Assembly (NCBI RefSeq): GCF_007096885.1
Contig: NZ_VJNO01000040.1
Coordinates: 1-62,868, forward strand
Direction: 5' to 3'
Length of the DNA stretch: 62,868 nucleotides
Source of the DNA: Streptomyces sp. 130
GTDB taxonomy: Bacteria; Actinomycetota; Actinomycetes; Streptomycetales; Streptomycetaceae
Under the pieces are notes generated by a model that searched no databases, had not been told where the DNA came from, and worked only from the letters and a program-made list of their open reading frames with translations. This document shows positions 32,401 through 41,981 of this stretch, one piece after another. The position numbers and the translations under genes were made by a program. The stretch's first letter is position 1. Each line of letters begins with the position of its first letter.

Positions 32401-34665
32401 TCATCCCTTGTCCAGATACTCCTCGCGCTCCTTGTCGAGGAGGGCGTCCAGGGCGGTGCGCAGCGCGGGCAGGTGCTCCAGGCCGGGGTCGGCGGCGACG
32501 ACGGCGACGGCCTCCTGGCGGGCGGCGGCGATGACCTCCTCGTCGTCGATGACGCTGAGGACGCGCAGCGAGGAGCGCACCCCGGACTGGGCCTGGCCGA
32601 GCACATCGCCCTCGCGGCGCTGTTCGAGGTCGATGCGGGAGAGCTCGAAGCCGTCCAGGGTGGCGGCGACGGCGGAGAGCCGGGCGCGGGCGGGGCTCGC
32701 CTCGTGGGCCTCGGTGACCAGCAGGCAGAGCCCGGGGGCGGAGCCTCGGCCGACCCGGCCGCGCAGCTGGTGCAGCTGGGAGACGCCGAAGCGGTCGGCG
32801 TCCATGATGACCATGGCGGTGGCGTTGGGGACGTTGACGCCGACCTCGATGACCGTGGTGGCGACCAGGACGTCGACGTCGCCCGCGGCGAAGCGGCGCA
32901 TCACGTCGTCCTTGTCGTCGGGCTGCATCCTGCCGTGCAGCACCTCGACGCGCAGTCCGGTCAGGGGGCCCTTGGCGAGCTGTTCGGCGATCTCCAGGAC
33001 GGCGAGCGGGGGCCGCTTGTCGCCCTCCTCCCCGGCCTCCTTCTTCCCCTTCTTCTTGGCGGGGTCGTCCTCGTCGTCCCCGATGCGGGGGCAGACGACG
33101 TACGCCTGGTGGCCGTTCTCCACCTCCTCGCGGACCCGTTCCCAGGCGCGGCTGAGGAAGTGCGGCTTGTCCTTGGCGGGGACGACGTGGCTGGAGATGG
33201 GCGAGCGGCCGGCCGGGAGCTGGTCGAGGACGGAGGTCTCCAGGTCCCCGAAGACGGTCATGGCGACGGTACGGGGGATGGGCGTCGCGGTCATGACGAG
33301 GAGGTGGGGCGGTTGCTTGCCCTTGGAGCGCAGGGCGTCGCGCTGTTCGACCCCGAAGCGGTGCTGTTCGTCCACGACGACCAGGCCCAGGTCGTGGAAC
33401 TTGACCTTGTCCTCGATGAGGGCGTGCGTCCCGATGACGATGCCGGCCTCACCGGTGACCAGGTCGAGCAGGGCCTGCCGGCGGGCGGCGGTGCCCATGG
33501 ACCCGGTGAGCAGGACGACCTTGGTGCCCTGGTCCGCCCCGCCGAGCGCCCGCCCGTCGCCCGACCACCGCCCCTCATCGAGAGGCGCTTCGCGCCACAG
33601 GCCCCAATGCTCGGCCAGCTCCCCCATCATCTCGGTGATCGACCGGTGGTGCTGCTGGGCCAGGACCTCGGTGGGCGCGAGCATGGCGGCCTGGCCGCCC
33701 GCGTCGACCACGGCGAGCATGGCGCGCAGGGCCACCATGGTCTTCCCGGAACCGACCTCGCCCTGGAGGAGGCGGTGCATGGGGTGCTCGGTGGCGAGGT
33801 CGTCGAAGATCTCGCCGGAGACCTTCCGCTGGCCGTCGGTGAGGGTGAACGGGAGCTTCGCGTCGAAGGCGTCGAGGAGGCCGCCGGCGACGGGCCTGCG
33901 GGCGACGGCGGGGAGCTGGGTGTCGGCGTACCTGCGGCGGGCCAGGGCGACCTGGAGGACGAACGCCTCGTCCCACTTGAGCCGGTCCCGGGCCGCCGCC
34001 ACGTCGGCCTTGGCGGCCGGGCGGTGGATCTTCAGCAGGGCCTCGGGCAGCGGGATGAAGCCTCGGCCCTCGCGCAGGGCTCCGGGGAGCGGGTCGACTG
34101 CCTCGCGGGCGCTGGGCAGCACCGCGTCGACCGCCTTGGCGATCCGCCAGGAGTCGATCTGCTTGCAGGCCGGGTAGATCGGCAGCAGCTTGCCGGCGAA
34201 GGCGTCCACCGCCTCGGCCGCCTCGGCGTCGTCCGCGGAGGCGGCGTCGAGCAGCTGGTACGTGGGGTGGGCGAGCTGCGTCTTCCGGTTGAAGACGGAG
34301 ACCTTGCCGGCGAACATCGCGCGCCGGCCGGGCAGCAGGTCCTTGTGCGGCTTGTGGACGCCGTGGCCGAAGAAGACCAGCTGGAGGCGGCCGTGGCCGT
34401 CGGTGAGGGTCACTTCGAGGCGCTTGCCGCGTCCGCCGTTGAAGGTGAGCACGCGGGCGTCCGCGACCTGGGCGACGACCGTGACGTGCTCGTCGAGCGG
34501 GAGGTCGGTCAGCGCCGTGAGCCGGCCGCGCTCCTCGTACCGGCGCGGGTAGTGATGGAGGAGATCACCGACCGTGTGCAGGTCGAGGTGCTCGGCCATC
34601 ACCTTCGCGGTGGGTCCGCCGAGCAGCTTCCTGAGGGGTTCTTCAAACGCAGACACGCGATCCAT
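32401..34665 (-). CDS. recG: ATP-dependent DNA helicase RecG
   Basis: RecG is a fork-remodelling and branch-migration helicase. The product has 754 residues: an N-terminal wedge/OB domain (about 1-250, including LLHHYPRRYEERG and GRLQLVFFGHG), Walker A GEVGSGKTMVAL, the DEQH box LVVVDEQHRFGVEQR, and the C-terminal helicase half with ATTVIEVGVNVPNATAMVI and QLRGRVGRG. An insert of mixed Lys/Glu residues (DDPAKKKGKKEAGEEGDK) occurs in helicase domain 2. The ATG at 34665 and a GTG at 34656 are both possible starts. Confidence 0.96.
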   Translation of the reverse strand: MDRVSAFEEPLRKLLGGPTAKVMAEHLDLHTVGDLLHHYPRRYEERGRLTALTDLPLDEHVTVVAQVADARVLTFNGGRGKRLEVTLTDGHGRLQLVFFGHGVHKPHKDLLPGRRAMFAGKVSVFNRKTQLAHPTYQLLDAASADDAEAAEAVDAFAGKLLPIYPACKQIDSWRIAKAVDAVLPSAREAVDPLPGALREGRGFIPLPEALLKIHRPAAKADVAAARDRLKWDEAFVLQVALARRRYADTQLPAVARRPVAGGLLDAFDAKLPFTLTDGQRKVSGEIFDDLATEHPMHRLLQGEVGSGKTMVALRAMLAVVDAGGQAAMLAPTEVLAQQHHRSITEMMGELAEHWGLWREAPLDEGRWSGDGRALGGADQGTKVVLLTGSMGTAARRQALLDLVTGEAGIVIGTHALIEDKVKFHDLGLVVVDEQHRFGVEQRDALRSKGKQPPHLLVMTATPIPRTVAMTVFGDLETSVLDQLPAGRSPISSHVVPAKDKPHFLSRAWERVREEVENGHQAYVVCPRIGDDEDDPAKKKGKKEAGEEGDKRPPLAVLEIAEQLAKGPLTGLRVEVLHGRMQPDDKDDVMRRFAAGDVDVLVATTVIEVGVNVPNATAMVIMDADRFGVSQLHQLRGRVGRGSAPGLCLLVTEAHEASPARARLSAVAATLDGFELSRIDLEQRREGDVLGQAQSGVRSSLRVLSVIDDEEVIAAARQEAVAVVAADPGLEHLPALRTALDALLDKEREEYLDKG

Positions 34666-34728
34666 TGCACACCACGGCAGTGACAGTCGTCCGCCGGGCG
34701 CCGCCCGGGCCCGTCGCCGCGCCGGGTG

Positions 34729-36366
34729 CTATTCGACGCCGATCAGCAGCGGCGCGCCCTGGTGGCCGCCCCGGTAGGTGGTGGTGTCCACCGCCAGGTG
34801 GCCGTCGCGGACGTGCTGCTCCAGGGCTTCGGCCAGCGCGGGCGGGGTGTCCTCGGCCAGGACCAGGGTGACCAGCTCGCCGCCGGCCGCGAGCATCCGG
34901 TCCAGCACCTTGCGGGCCGTGCCGGGGACGTCCTGGCCGATGACCGCCACGTCGCCGTCGATGAGGCCCAGCACGTCCCCGGCCTGGCAGATGCCCGCCG
35001 TGGTCCAGGACTGCCGTTCGGCGACGGCCAGTTCGGCGTAGCGGGTGGCGCCGGCCGCCGAGGTCATCGCGACCACGTCCTCGTCGAAGCTGCGGTCCGG
35101 CTCGTGGACGGCGAGGGCCGCGATGCCCTGGACGGCGGCCCGGGTCGGGATGACGGCGACCCGGATGCCCTGGGCCCTGGCCTGTTCGGCGGCGGCGGCA
35201 GCGGTGTGGCGCAGGTCCGCGTCGTTTGGGAGGAGCACCACCTCGCGGGCGTGGGCGCGCCGGACGGCGTCGGCCAGTTCGCCGCTGGCGAGCGGTTCGC
35301 CGGGCCGCGCGAGCACGGTCGTCGCGCCGGCCTCCCGGCAGAGGGCGGCGAGACCGTCCCCCGGGACGACCACGACGACCGCGCGCCGGGCGGGCTCGGG
35401 GCGGGCGCGGGCGCGGTCGGCGGCGAAGTGGGTGATGCGGATGCGGTACGGGCGGCCGGCCTCGACGCCCGCCTCGACCGCGGCGCCGGCGTCGTCCACA
35501 TGGACGTGGACGTTCCACAGGCCGTCGCCGCCGACCACCACCAGGGAGTCGCCGAGGGCGTCCAGCCGGGCGCGCAGCCGCTCGACGGCCTCGTCGCCCG
35601 CTTCGAGGAGGTAGATGACCTCGAAGGCGGGGCCGCCCCCGTCCCCCTCGTCGCCCGCCGGGCACTCCGTGTCCCCGCCGCCCACCGGGGCGGACGGGGC
35701 GGGGGCCCGGTACGGCCGCTCCGGAGCCCGTCCCGAGACGGCTTCGACCAGGGCGCCGAGGAGGGTGACCAGGCCGCGGCCCCCGGCGTCGACCACCCCG
35801 GCCCTGGCGAGGGCGGGGAGCTGTCCGGGCGTCGCGTCCAGCGCGGTGCGGGCGCCCTCGTAGGCGGCCCGGGCCACCTCGGCCGTGTCCGCGCCGGGCG
35901 CGGCCCGTCCGGCGGCGGCGGCGGCCCGGTCCGCGACGGTGAGGACGGTGCCCTCGACGGGGTGGGCGACCGCCTCGCGGGCCCAGGCGGCGGCCCGGCC
36001 GAGGGCGAGGCGCATCCGGTCGCCGCCGGTGCCCTCCGCGAGGACGCCGGCCATGCCGCGCAGGAGCTGGGCCAGGATCGTGCCGGAGTTGCCGCGGGCG
36101 CCGATGAGGGCTCCGTGGGCCATGGCCCGTACCGCGTCCGCCGCGGAGGGGGCCGAGGTGCCGGTCTCGTGGGCGGCGAAGACCGCTTCGACGGCGGCCG
36201 CCGCGGATTCCACGGTCAGGTAGAGGTTGGTGCCGGTGTCCCCGTCGGCGACGGGGTAGACGTTGATCGCGTCGATCGCCGCCCGCTCCCGGCCGAGCGC
36301 TTCGAGGGCCAGCGAGCACCAGTTCCGTACCGCGACGGCATCCGGTTCGTCGGCGGTCTGCGGCAC
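34729..36366 (-). CDS. DAK-domain protein (FakA-like kinase)
   Basis: A 545-residue protein like FakA, the ATP-binding subunit that phosphorylates fatty acids bound to a DegV-type partner in Firmicutes. The DhaL domain at the N-terminus has AINVYPVADGDTGTNLYLT and HGALIGARGNSGTILAQLLRG. A middle domain (about 240-330) follows, and a C-terminal domain resembles the DegV-like part (VVVVVPGDGLAALCREAG, LPNDADL, SFDEDVVAM). The GTG at 36366 is chosen because GAGGAGG precedes it. No DegV gene is adjacent, so the partner is encoded elsewhere, if it exists. Its position between recG and rpmB is typical. Confidence 0.88.
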   Translation of the reverse strand: MPQTADEPDAVAVRNWCSLALEALGRERAAIDAINVYPVADGDTGTNLYLTVESAAAAVEAVFAAHETGTSAPSAADAVRAMAHGALIGARGNSGTILAQLLRGMAGVLAEGTGGDRMRLALGRAAAWAREAVAHPVEGTVLTVADRAAAAAGRAAPGADTAEVARAAYEGARTALDATPGQLPALARAGVVDAGGRGLVTLLGALVEAVSGRAPERPYRAPAPSAPVGGGDTECPAGDEGDGGGPAFEVIYLLEAGDEAVERLRARLDALGDSLVVVGGDGLWNVHVHVDDAGAAVEAGVEAGRPYRIRITHFAADRARARPEPARRAVVVVVPGDGLAALCREAGATTVLARPGEPLASGELADAVRRAHAREVVLLPNDADLRHTAAAAAEQARAQGIRVAVIPTRAAVQGIAALAVHEPDRSFDEDVVAMTSAAGATRYAELAVAERQSWTTAGICQAGDVLGLIDGDVAVIGQDVPGTARKVLDRMLAAGGELVTLVLAEDTPPALAEALEQHVRDGHLAVDTTTYRGGHQGAPLLIGVE

Positions 36367-36646
36367 CTCGGGTCCTCCTCGGACGGGGCTCGGAACGGGG
36401 ACTCGTGACGGGGGCGGGGCGGCTGGCTGCACCGCAGGTTAGTCCCGGTCGGGGGGTGCGGGCGGTCCGGGGGCGGGGAGGGCGGGGGCGGAAGACATGG
36501 TAGTTTCGTATCTCCGGAGCAGGCGTTGTATGCTGCTTCGGTTGCCCGATGAAAGTCGGGCCATTCCCCCGGTACCGCCACTTCAGTCCTTGAATCCGGC
36601 GTACCGGAATTCACTGTAAGTGCATCTGAAGTCTTTGGAGTGACCC

Positions 36647-36832
36647 GTGGCTGCCAACTGCGACGTTTGCGGCAAGGGGCCGAGCTTCGGCAACAACATT
36701 TCGCACTCGCACCGCCGTACGTCCCGTCGCTGGAACCCCAACATCCAGCGCGTGCGTGCCGTGGTCGGTCGGACGCCGAAGCGGCTCAACGTCTGCACCT
36801 CGTGCATCAAGGCCGGCAAGGTCGCGCGCTGA
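36647..36832 (+). CDS. rpmB: 50S ribosomal protein L28
   Basis: L28, 61 residues, beginning MAANCDVCGKGPSFGNNISH and containing HRRTSRRWNPNIQRV. The zinc-type Cys pairs are present (CDVC and CTSC), so this is the zinc-containing form. GTG start with GGAG seven bases upstream. It is divergent from the FakA-like gene and followed by a strong terminator. Confidence 0.97.
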   Translation: MAANCDVCGKGPSFGNNISHSHRRTSRRWNPNIQRVRAVVGRTPKRLNVCTSCIKAGKVAR

Positions 36833-36867
36833 CGTTCCCGTCGTAGCGCAGCCCTACCGGTTGCCCG

Positions 36868-36900
36868 AAAAGCCGGTCCACCTCGGTGGACCGGCTTTTT
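36868..36900. terminator. Bidirectional intrinsic terminator
   Basis: AAAAGCCGGTCCAC (36868-36881), a CTCG loop and the exact complement (36886-36899) ending in TTTTT. It works for rpmB on the plus strand and, with the A-run, for thiD on the minus strand. Confidence 0.95.
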
Positions 36901-36914
36901 GCTGTGCCCGTACG

Positions 36915-37724
36915 TCAGCCCGCGTCGCGCAACTGCCAGCCGTGGCGGACCGGGCCGATGCCCGCGCCCAGCGGGAAGCCCGCCTCGATCGCCCCGGTGA
37001 CGTAGGCCTTCGCGGCCCGGACCGCCTCCGGCACCCCGGCGCCCCGCGCCAGATGGCTCGCGATGGCCGAGGCGAGGGTGCAGCCGGTGCCGTGGGTGTG
37101 CCGGTTGTCGTGGCGGGGGGCGCGCAGCCAGTGCTCCTCGCTGCCGTCGGTGAGCAGGTCGACGGGCTCACCGGGCAGGTGGCCGCCCTTGATCACGACC
37201 CAGCGGGGCCCGAAGGCGAGCAGCGCGCCGGCGGCCCGGCGCATCCCGGCCTCGTCGGTGACGGTGATGCCCGTGAGCTGCGCCACCTCGTCCAGGTTGG
37301 GCGTGGCCACGGTCGCGACGGGGAGCAGCTTGGTGACGACGGATGCGAGGGCGTCGGCGGCGAGGAGCGGGTCGCCGTGCTTGGAGACGCCGACCGGGTC
37401 CACGACGACGGGCGCCGAGGTGCCCGCGAGGAGTTCGGCGACGGTCTCCACGAGCGGGGCGGAGGCCAGCATCCCGGTCTTGACGGCGTCGACGCCGATG
37501 TCGTCGACGACGCCGCGGTACTGGGCGCGGACCGCCTCGGCGGGCAGTTCCCAGGCGCCCTGGACGCCGAGGGAGTTCTGCGCGGTGACGGCGGTGAGCA
37601 CGCTCATCCCGTGGGTGCCCAGGGCGAGCATCGTCTTGAGGTCGGCCTGGATGCCCGCACCGCCGCCGGAGTCGGATCCGGCGACGGTGAGCACGCGGGG
37701 AGGTGCGGAGGGAGGTATCGGCAT
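36915..37724 (-). CDS. thiD: Hydroxymethylpyrimidine/phosphomethylpyrimidine kinase
   Basis: ThiD phosphorylates HMP and HMP-P for thiamine synthesis. The 269-residue ribokinase-fold protein has VLTVAGSDSGGGAGIQADLK at the N-terminus, VVDPVGVSKHGDPLL and the anion-hole region RHDNRHTHGTGCTLASAIA. The ATG at 37724 lies 10 bases after thiL, so the two form an operon. Alternative start TTG at 37733. Confidence 0.95.
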   Translation of the reverse strand: MPIPPSAPPRVLTVAGSDSGGGAGIQADLKTMLALGTHGMSVLTAVTAQNSLGVQGAWELPAEAVRAQYRGVVDDIGVDAVKTGMLASAPLVETVAELLAGTSAPVVVDPVGVSKHGDPLLAADALASVVTKLLPVATVATPNLDEVAQLTGITVTDEAGMRRAAGALLAFGPRWVVIKGGHLPGEPVDLLTDGSEEHWLRAPRHDNRHTHGTGCTLASAIASHLARGAGVPEAVRAAKAYVTGAIEAGFPLGAGIGPVRHGWQLRDAG

Positions 37725-37734
37725 GGGCCGCAAT

Positions 37735-38706
37735 CTACTGGGAGTCCTCGATGTCGCCGAAGTGGTCCCAGCCGTTCTTGCTGGTCCAGGGCGCGCCGTC
37801 GACCGTCACCTGGGGCAGCGCCGAGGGGTTGAGGACCTCGCCGATCACCTTCCAGCGGGCCGGGAGCTTCACGTCGGGCGGGAAGGTCGCGACGATCGCG
37901 TGGTCCTCGCCGCCGGTCAGCACCCACTGCATCGGGTCGACGCCGACCGCCTGGCCGATGTCCGACATCTGGGACGGCACGTCGATGAGCCCGGACCGCA
38001 GGTCGATGCGGACCTTGCTGGCCTCGGCGATGTGCCCGAGGTCGGCGACGAGCCCGTCGCTGACGTCGGTCATGGCGGTGGCTCCGAGCCCGGCGGCCGC
38101 GGGCCCCGCGTGGTAGGGGGGCTCGGGGCGGCGGTGGGCCTCGACGAAGGCGCGCGGTGAGCGGAAGCCCCGGGAGAGCACGGCGTATCCGGCGGCGGAC
38201 CAGCCGAGCCAGCCGGTGACGGCGACGACGTCCCCGGGCTGGGCGCCGGCCCGGGTGACGGGTTCGTGGTTGCGCAGGTCGCCGAGCGCGGTGATGGAGA
38301 CGGTGATCAGGTCGCCGCGCACGACGTCCCCGCCGACCACGGCCGCCCCCGCGACCTGGCACTCGTCGCGCAGTCCGTCCATCAGCTCGCCGGCCCAGGT
38401 GACCGGGAGTTCGGCGGGGACGACGAGGCCGAGAAGGATCGCGGTGGGCACGGCGCCCATGGCGGCGATGTCGGCGAGGTTCTGCGCGGCGGCCTTGCGG
38501 CCCACGTCGTACGCCGTCGACCAGTCGCGCCGGAAGTGCCGTCCCTCCAGCAGGATGTCCGTGCTGGCCACGACCCTGCGGTCGGGGGCTGTCACGACCG
38601 CCGCGTCGTCGCCCGGGCCGAGCCGGACCGCCGGAGTGGTGGTGAGCCGGGACGTGAGCTCCCTGATGAGCCCGAACTCGCCCAACTCGCCCACGGTTGC
38701 CTTCAC
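37735..38706 (-). CDS. thiL: Thiamine-monophosphate kinase
   Basis: ThiL makes the cofactor thiamine pyrophosphate from thiamine phosphate. The 323-residue PurM-fold protein has GLIRELTSR, RLGPGDDAAVV, STDILLEGRHFRRDW, NLADIAAMGA and VLTGGEDHAIVATFP. GTG start with GAGAGG about nine bases upstream. It leads the thiL-thiD pair and is divergent from the small Lrp-type gene. Confidence 0.96.
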   Translation of the reverse strand: MKATVGELGEFGLIRELTSRLTTTPAVRLGPGDDAAVVTAPDRRVVASTDILLEGRHFRRDWSTAYDVGRKAAAQNLADIAAMGAVPTAILLGLVVPAELPVTWAGELMDGLRDECQVAGAAVVGGDVVRGDLITVSITALGDLRNHEPVTRAGAQPGDVVAVTGWLGWSAAGYAVLSRGFRSPRAFVEAHRRPEPPYHAGPAAAGLGATAMTDVSDGLVADLGHIAEASKVRIDLRSGLIDVPSQMSDIGQAVGVDPMQWVLTGGEDHAIVATFPPDVKLPARWKVIGEVLNPSALPQVTVDGAPWTSKNGWDHFGDIEDSQ

Positions 38707-38946
38707 CGAGTGTCACCTCTCATCTGTCGGGCCGGACCCTCCGGCCTGTCCCCCGTGCGCGCCGCCCCACTCGCGGTCGCGTGCCGTCTTGGCTGTCGGT
38801 ACTGTCAAGAACTACGTCAACTTGCGCGTTCCGTACGCCACGCTGAGGACGTCATCCGGCCCGCGGGTCTCCCCGCTCCGCGCGGCGACGCGATAACGTG
38901 GCGTCCCTTTCCCCCACATGATCCTCGTGGCCGCCCTGGAGGTTCC

Positions 38947-39180
38947 GTGGTACAGGCGTACATCCTCATTCAGACCGAGGTGGGCAAGGCGTCGACCGTC
39001 GCCGAGACCGTCTCCGAGCTTCCGGGAGTCATCCAGGCAGAAGACGTCACCGGTCCCTACGACGTGATCGTGCGCGCCCGGGCCGACACGGTGGACGAGC
39101 TCGGGCGCATGGTGGTGGCCCGGGTCCAGCAAGTGGAGGGCATCACCCGAACCCTGACCTGCCCGGTCGTTCACCTGTAG
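38947..39180 (+). CDS. Stand-alone Lrp/AsnC ligand-binding domain protein
   Basis: A 77-residue protein that is only the ligand-sensing (RAM) domain of Lrp/AsnC regulators: VQAYILIQTEVGKASTVAE, GPYDVIVRARADTVDELGRMV, and a final strand ITRTLTCPVVHL. There is no helix-turn-helix. Such proteins form ring multimers that bind amino acids; in this place beside thiL it is conserved in Streptomyces. GTG start with a perfect GGAGG. Its ligand is unknown. Confidence 0.9.
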   Translation: MVQAYILIQTEVGKASTVAETVSELPGVIQAEDVTGPYDVIVRARADTVDELGRMVVARVQQVEGITRTLTCPVVHL

Positions 39181-39200
39181 CCCCCGTCTACGCTGGGCCG

Positions 39201-39686
39201 GTGACGTACTCCCGCCGCCGGCTCCTCCGTCCCGTGCTCCTCGCTCCGTCCGCCGTCCTGGTGCTGCTGACGGCGGGCTGTTCCGGGGGCGACGCGGCGG
39301 CGTCGGTCTCGGTGCCCTCCCCGTCCCCGGAAGCCGCAGCCTACTGCCGCGCGCTCGACGGGGAACTGCCGGACACCGTCGGCGGTCTGGAGCGGAGTGA
39401 CCCCGAGCCGGCCTCGCCGCTGACCGCCGGGTGGGGGGACGGGGCGATCGTACTGCGCTGCGGTGTGGCGCGCCCCGCGAAGATGGACGACGACCAGTCG
39501 AAGGGCATCACCGCGAGCGGGGTCAACTGGATGCTGGAGCAGCGGGAGGGCGACGGCCCCCGGCTGACGACGACCCTCCGCGAGACCTACGTCGAGGTGT
39601 CGCTCTCGGAGGCGTACGCGCACGACACGACCCCGCTCGCGGCGTTCGCCCCGGCGGTGAAGAAGACGATCCCGAACCGGTTCTAG
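39201..39686 (+). CDS. DUF3515 lipoprotein
   Basis: A 161-residue predicted lipoprotein. Signal peptide with twin basic start (YSRRRLLRPVLL), hydrophobic core and lipobox LTAGC. The mature part contains YCRALDGELPDTVGGLER, IVLRCGVARP and VNWMLEQREGD, the pattern of actinobacterial DUF3515. It probably has one disulfide between the two mature-part Cys residues. It lies 20 bases after the Lrp-like gene and is convergent with ddl. Function unknown. Confidence 0.88.
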   Translation: MTYSRRRLLRPVLLAPSAVLVLLTAGCSGGDAAASVSVPSPSPEAAAYCRALDGELPDTVGGLERSDPEPASPLTAGWGDGAIVLRCGVARPAKMDDDQSKGITASGVNWMLEQREGDGPRLTTTLRETYVEVSLSEAYAHDTTPLAAFAPAVKKTIPNRF

Positions 39687-39714
39687 GGTGTGCGCTCCGA
39701 GCGAGCGCACACCC
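39686..39714. terminator. Bidirectional terminator hairpin
   Basis: Stem GGGTGTGCGCT (39686-39696) with AGCGCACACCC (39704-39714), 7-base loop. It begins in the stop codon of the DUF3515 gene and lies before the convergent ddl stop. Confidence 0.85.
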
Positions 39715-39733
39715 TTCGCCGTGTTCCGCCGGG

Positions 39734-40891
39734 TCAGCGCAGGCCGGTCGGCCGGGTCAGCGCGGCCTGGATGAGCCGGTCCACCAGCTGCGGGTAGCTG
39801 ACGCCGCTCTCCTCCCACATGCGCGGGTACATGGAGATCGGGGTGAAGCCGGGCAGGGTGTTGATCTCGTTGATGACGAAGCCGCCGTCCTCGGTGAGGA
39901 AGAAGTCGGCGCGCACCAGGCCCTCGCAGGAGCACGCGTCGAAGGCTTCGACGGCGAGCCGCTGGACCTCGGCGGTCTGCTCCTCGGTGAGCGGCGCCGG
40001 CACGATCCCGGAGGCGGCGTCGATGTACTTGGCCTCGAAGTCGTAGAAGTCGTGCGCGGTGACCGGCGGGATCTCGGCCGGCACGCTGGCGCGCGGTCCG
40101 TCCTCGAACTCCAGGACGCCGCACTCGATCTCGCGGCCCCTCAGCAGCGACTCGACCAGGAACTTCGGGTCGTGGCGGCGGGCCTCCTCGATGGCCGCGT
40201 CGAGTCCGGAGGCGTCCTCGACCTTGGTGATGCCGATGGACGAGCCGGCCCGGGCGGGCTTGATGAAGAGCGGCCAGCCGTGCTCGGCGGCGAAGCCGGT
40301 GATGCGCTCGCGGGCGGCGGCCGGGTCGTTCTCCCACTCGCGGGGGCGGACCACCAGGTACGGGCCGACCGGGAGGCCGAAGGAGGTGAAGACCCGCTTC
40401 ATGTACTCCTTGTCCTGGCCGACGGCCGAGGCGAGGACCCCGGCACCCACGTACGGCACACCGGACAGCTCCAGGAGCCCCTGGAGGGTGCCGTCCTCGC
40501 CGTACGGGCCGTGCAGGACGGGGAAGACGACGTCGACCTCGCCGAGTGCCTTGGGCACCGCGCCGGGCTCGGTGTAGACCACTTCACGGCTGCCGGGGTC
40601 GACGGAGAGCACGACCCCGCCCTCCTCGGACTCGGCCAGCTGCGCCACGTCCGGCATGGTCCGGTTCGCGATGGCCATGCGTTCGGGTTCGTCGGCGGTG
40701 AGCGCCCAGCGGCCGTCCGTCGTGATGCCGATCGGCAGGACGTCGTACTTGGTCCGGTCGATGGCGTTCAGGACGGCACCGGCCGTGACCACCGAAATGC
40801 CGTGTTCGGAGCTGCGGCCGCCGAACACGACGGCCACGCGCGGCTTGCGGAGCTGCTGCTCCGGGCTCTGGGGGAGGTTCTCGCTGCTCAT
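39734..40891 (-). CDS. ddl: D-alanine--D-alanine ligase
   Basis: Ddl joins two D-Ala for peptidoglycan precursors; it is an ATP-grasp enzyme. The 385-residue product has VVFGGRSSEHGISVVTAGAV, PVLHGPYGEDGTLQGLLEL, GLPVGPYLV, PLFIKPARAGSSIGITKVED, RADFFLTEDGGFVINEINT and LPGFTPISMYP. The usual ligase residues are visible; there is no sign of a D-Ala-D-Lac variant from what I can read, but that needs comparison. ATG start at 40891. Confidence 0.96.
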   Translation of the reverse strand: MSSENLPQSPEQQLRKPRVAVVFGGRSSEHGISVVTAGAVLNAIDRTKYDVLPIGITTDGRWALTADEPERMAIANRTMPDVAQLAESEEGGVVLSVDPGSREVVYTEPGAVPKALGEVDVVFPVLHGPYGEDGTLQGLLELSGVPYVGAGVLASAVGQDKEYMKRVFTSFGLPVGPYLVVRPREWENDPAAARERITGFAAEHGWPLFIKPARAGSSIGITKVEDASGLDAAIEEARRHDPKFLVESLLRGREIECGVLEFEDGPRASVPAEIPPVTAHDFYDFEAKYIDAASGIVPAPLTEEQTAEVQRLAVEAFDACSCEGLVRADFFLTEDGGFVINEINTLPGFTPISMYPRMWEESGVSYPQLVDRLIQAALTRPTGLR

Positions 40892-40970
40892 ATCGCGATG
40901 AGCGTACCTGCTGGTACCGGTCGCGTCAGCGCGGCACGGGCCGCCCGGGGCGGGTGGGACCCGGGTGGCC

Positions 40971-41981
40971 TCAGTGCCGTTCGGCCTTGGCGCTGCGCGA
41001 CATGAGCTCCTTGACCGCGACCTTCGGCGGCTTGCCCTCGTGGACGATGCCGACGATGGTCTCGGTCAGCGGCATCTCGACGCCGTGCCTGCGGGCCAGG
41101 TCGAGCACCGATTCGCAGGACTTGACGCCCTCGGCGGTCTGCTTGGTGGCGGCGATGGTCTCCTGGAGCGTCATGCCGCGGCCGAGGTTGGTGCCGAAGG
41201 TGTGGTTGCGCGAGAGCGGCGAGGAGCAGGTCGCCACCAGGTCGCCGAGCCCGGCGAGTCCGGAGAACGTCAGCGGGTCGGCTCCCATGGCCGCGCCCAG
41301 CCGGATCGTCTCGGCGAGGCCCCGGGTGATGAGCGAGCCCTTGGCGTTGTCGCCGAGCCCCATGCCGTCCGCGATGCCGACGGCGAGGCCGATGACGTTC
41401 TTGACCGCGCCGCCGAGTTCGCAGCCGACCACGTCGGTGCTGGTGTACGGGCGGAAGTACGGGGTGTGGCAGGCAGCCTGGAGGCGCTGGGCGACGGACT
41501 CGTCCCGGCAGGCGACGACGGCCGCGGCGGGGCGGCGTTCGGCGATCTCCTTGGCGAGGTTGGGCCCGGTGATGACGGCGACGCGGTCGTCGGAAACGCC
41601 GGTGACGTCCTCGATGACCTCGCTCATCCGCTTGGCGGTGCCGAGTTCGACGCCCTTCATCAGGGAGACGAGCACCGTCTGCGGCTCCAGGTGCGGGGCC
41701 CAGTCGGCGAGGTTGGCACGCAGCGTCTGGGAGGGCACGACGAGCACCGCGTAGTCGGCGCCGCGCAGCGCCTCGGCCGCGTCCGTGGTGGCCCGGACCG
41801 AGGCGGGCAGCTCGATGCCCGGCAGGTACTCGGGGTTGGTACGGGTGGTGTTGACGGCCTCCGCGACCTCGGCCCGGCGGCCCCAGAGGGTCACTTCGCA
41901 GCCCGCGTCCGCGAGGACGACGGCGAAGGCGGTACCCCAGGAGCCGGTTCCGAAGACGGCGGCCTTCGCGGGGTGCGTCAC
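40971..41981 (-). CDS. gpsA: Glycerol-3-phosphate dehydrogenase [NAD(P)+]
   Basis: GpsA reduces dihydroxyacetone phosphate to sn-glycerol-3-phosphate for phospholipids. The 336-residue product has the nucleotide-binding AAVFGTGSWGTAFAVVLAD, VITGPNLAKEI, the catalytic-type GGAVKNVIGLAVGIADG, and GLAGLGDLVATCSSPLSRN. The GTG at 41981 overlaps the plsC stop (GTGA), so the acyltransferase and the supplier of its substrate are coupled. Confidence 0.97.
   Translation of the reverse strand: MTHPAKAAVFGTGSWGTAFAVVLADAGCEVTLWGRRAEVAEAVNTTRTNPEYLPGIELPASVRATTDAAEALRGADYAVLVVPSQTLRANLADWAPHLEPQTVLVSLMKGVELGTAKRMSEVIEDVTGVSDDRVAVITGPNLAKEIAERRPAAAVVACRDESVAQRLQAACHTPYFRPYTSTDVVGCELGGAVKNVIGLAVGIADGMGLGDNAKGSLITRGLAETIRLGAAMGADPLTFSGLAGLGDLVATCSSPLSRNHTFGTNLGRGMTLQETIAATKQTAEGVKSCESVLDLARRHGVEMPLTETIVGIVHEGKPPKVAVKELMSRSAKAERH

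Noticed and set aside
38707..38946. TPP riboswitch upstream of thiL
   Set aside because: I could not find the conserved thi-box sequences (CUGAGA and the later pairing partner) in either orientation of the short gap.
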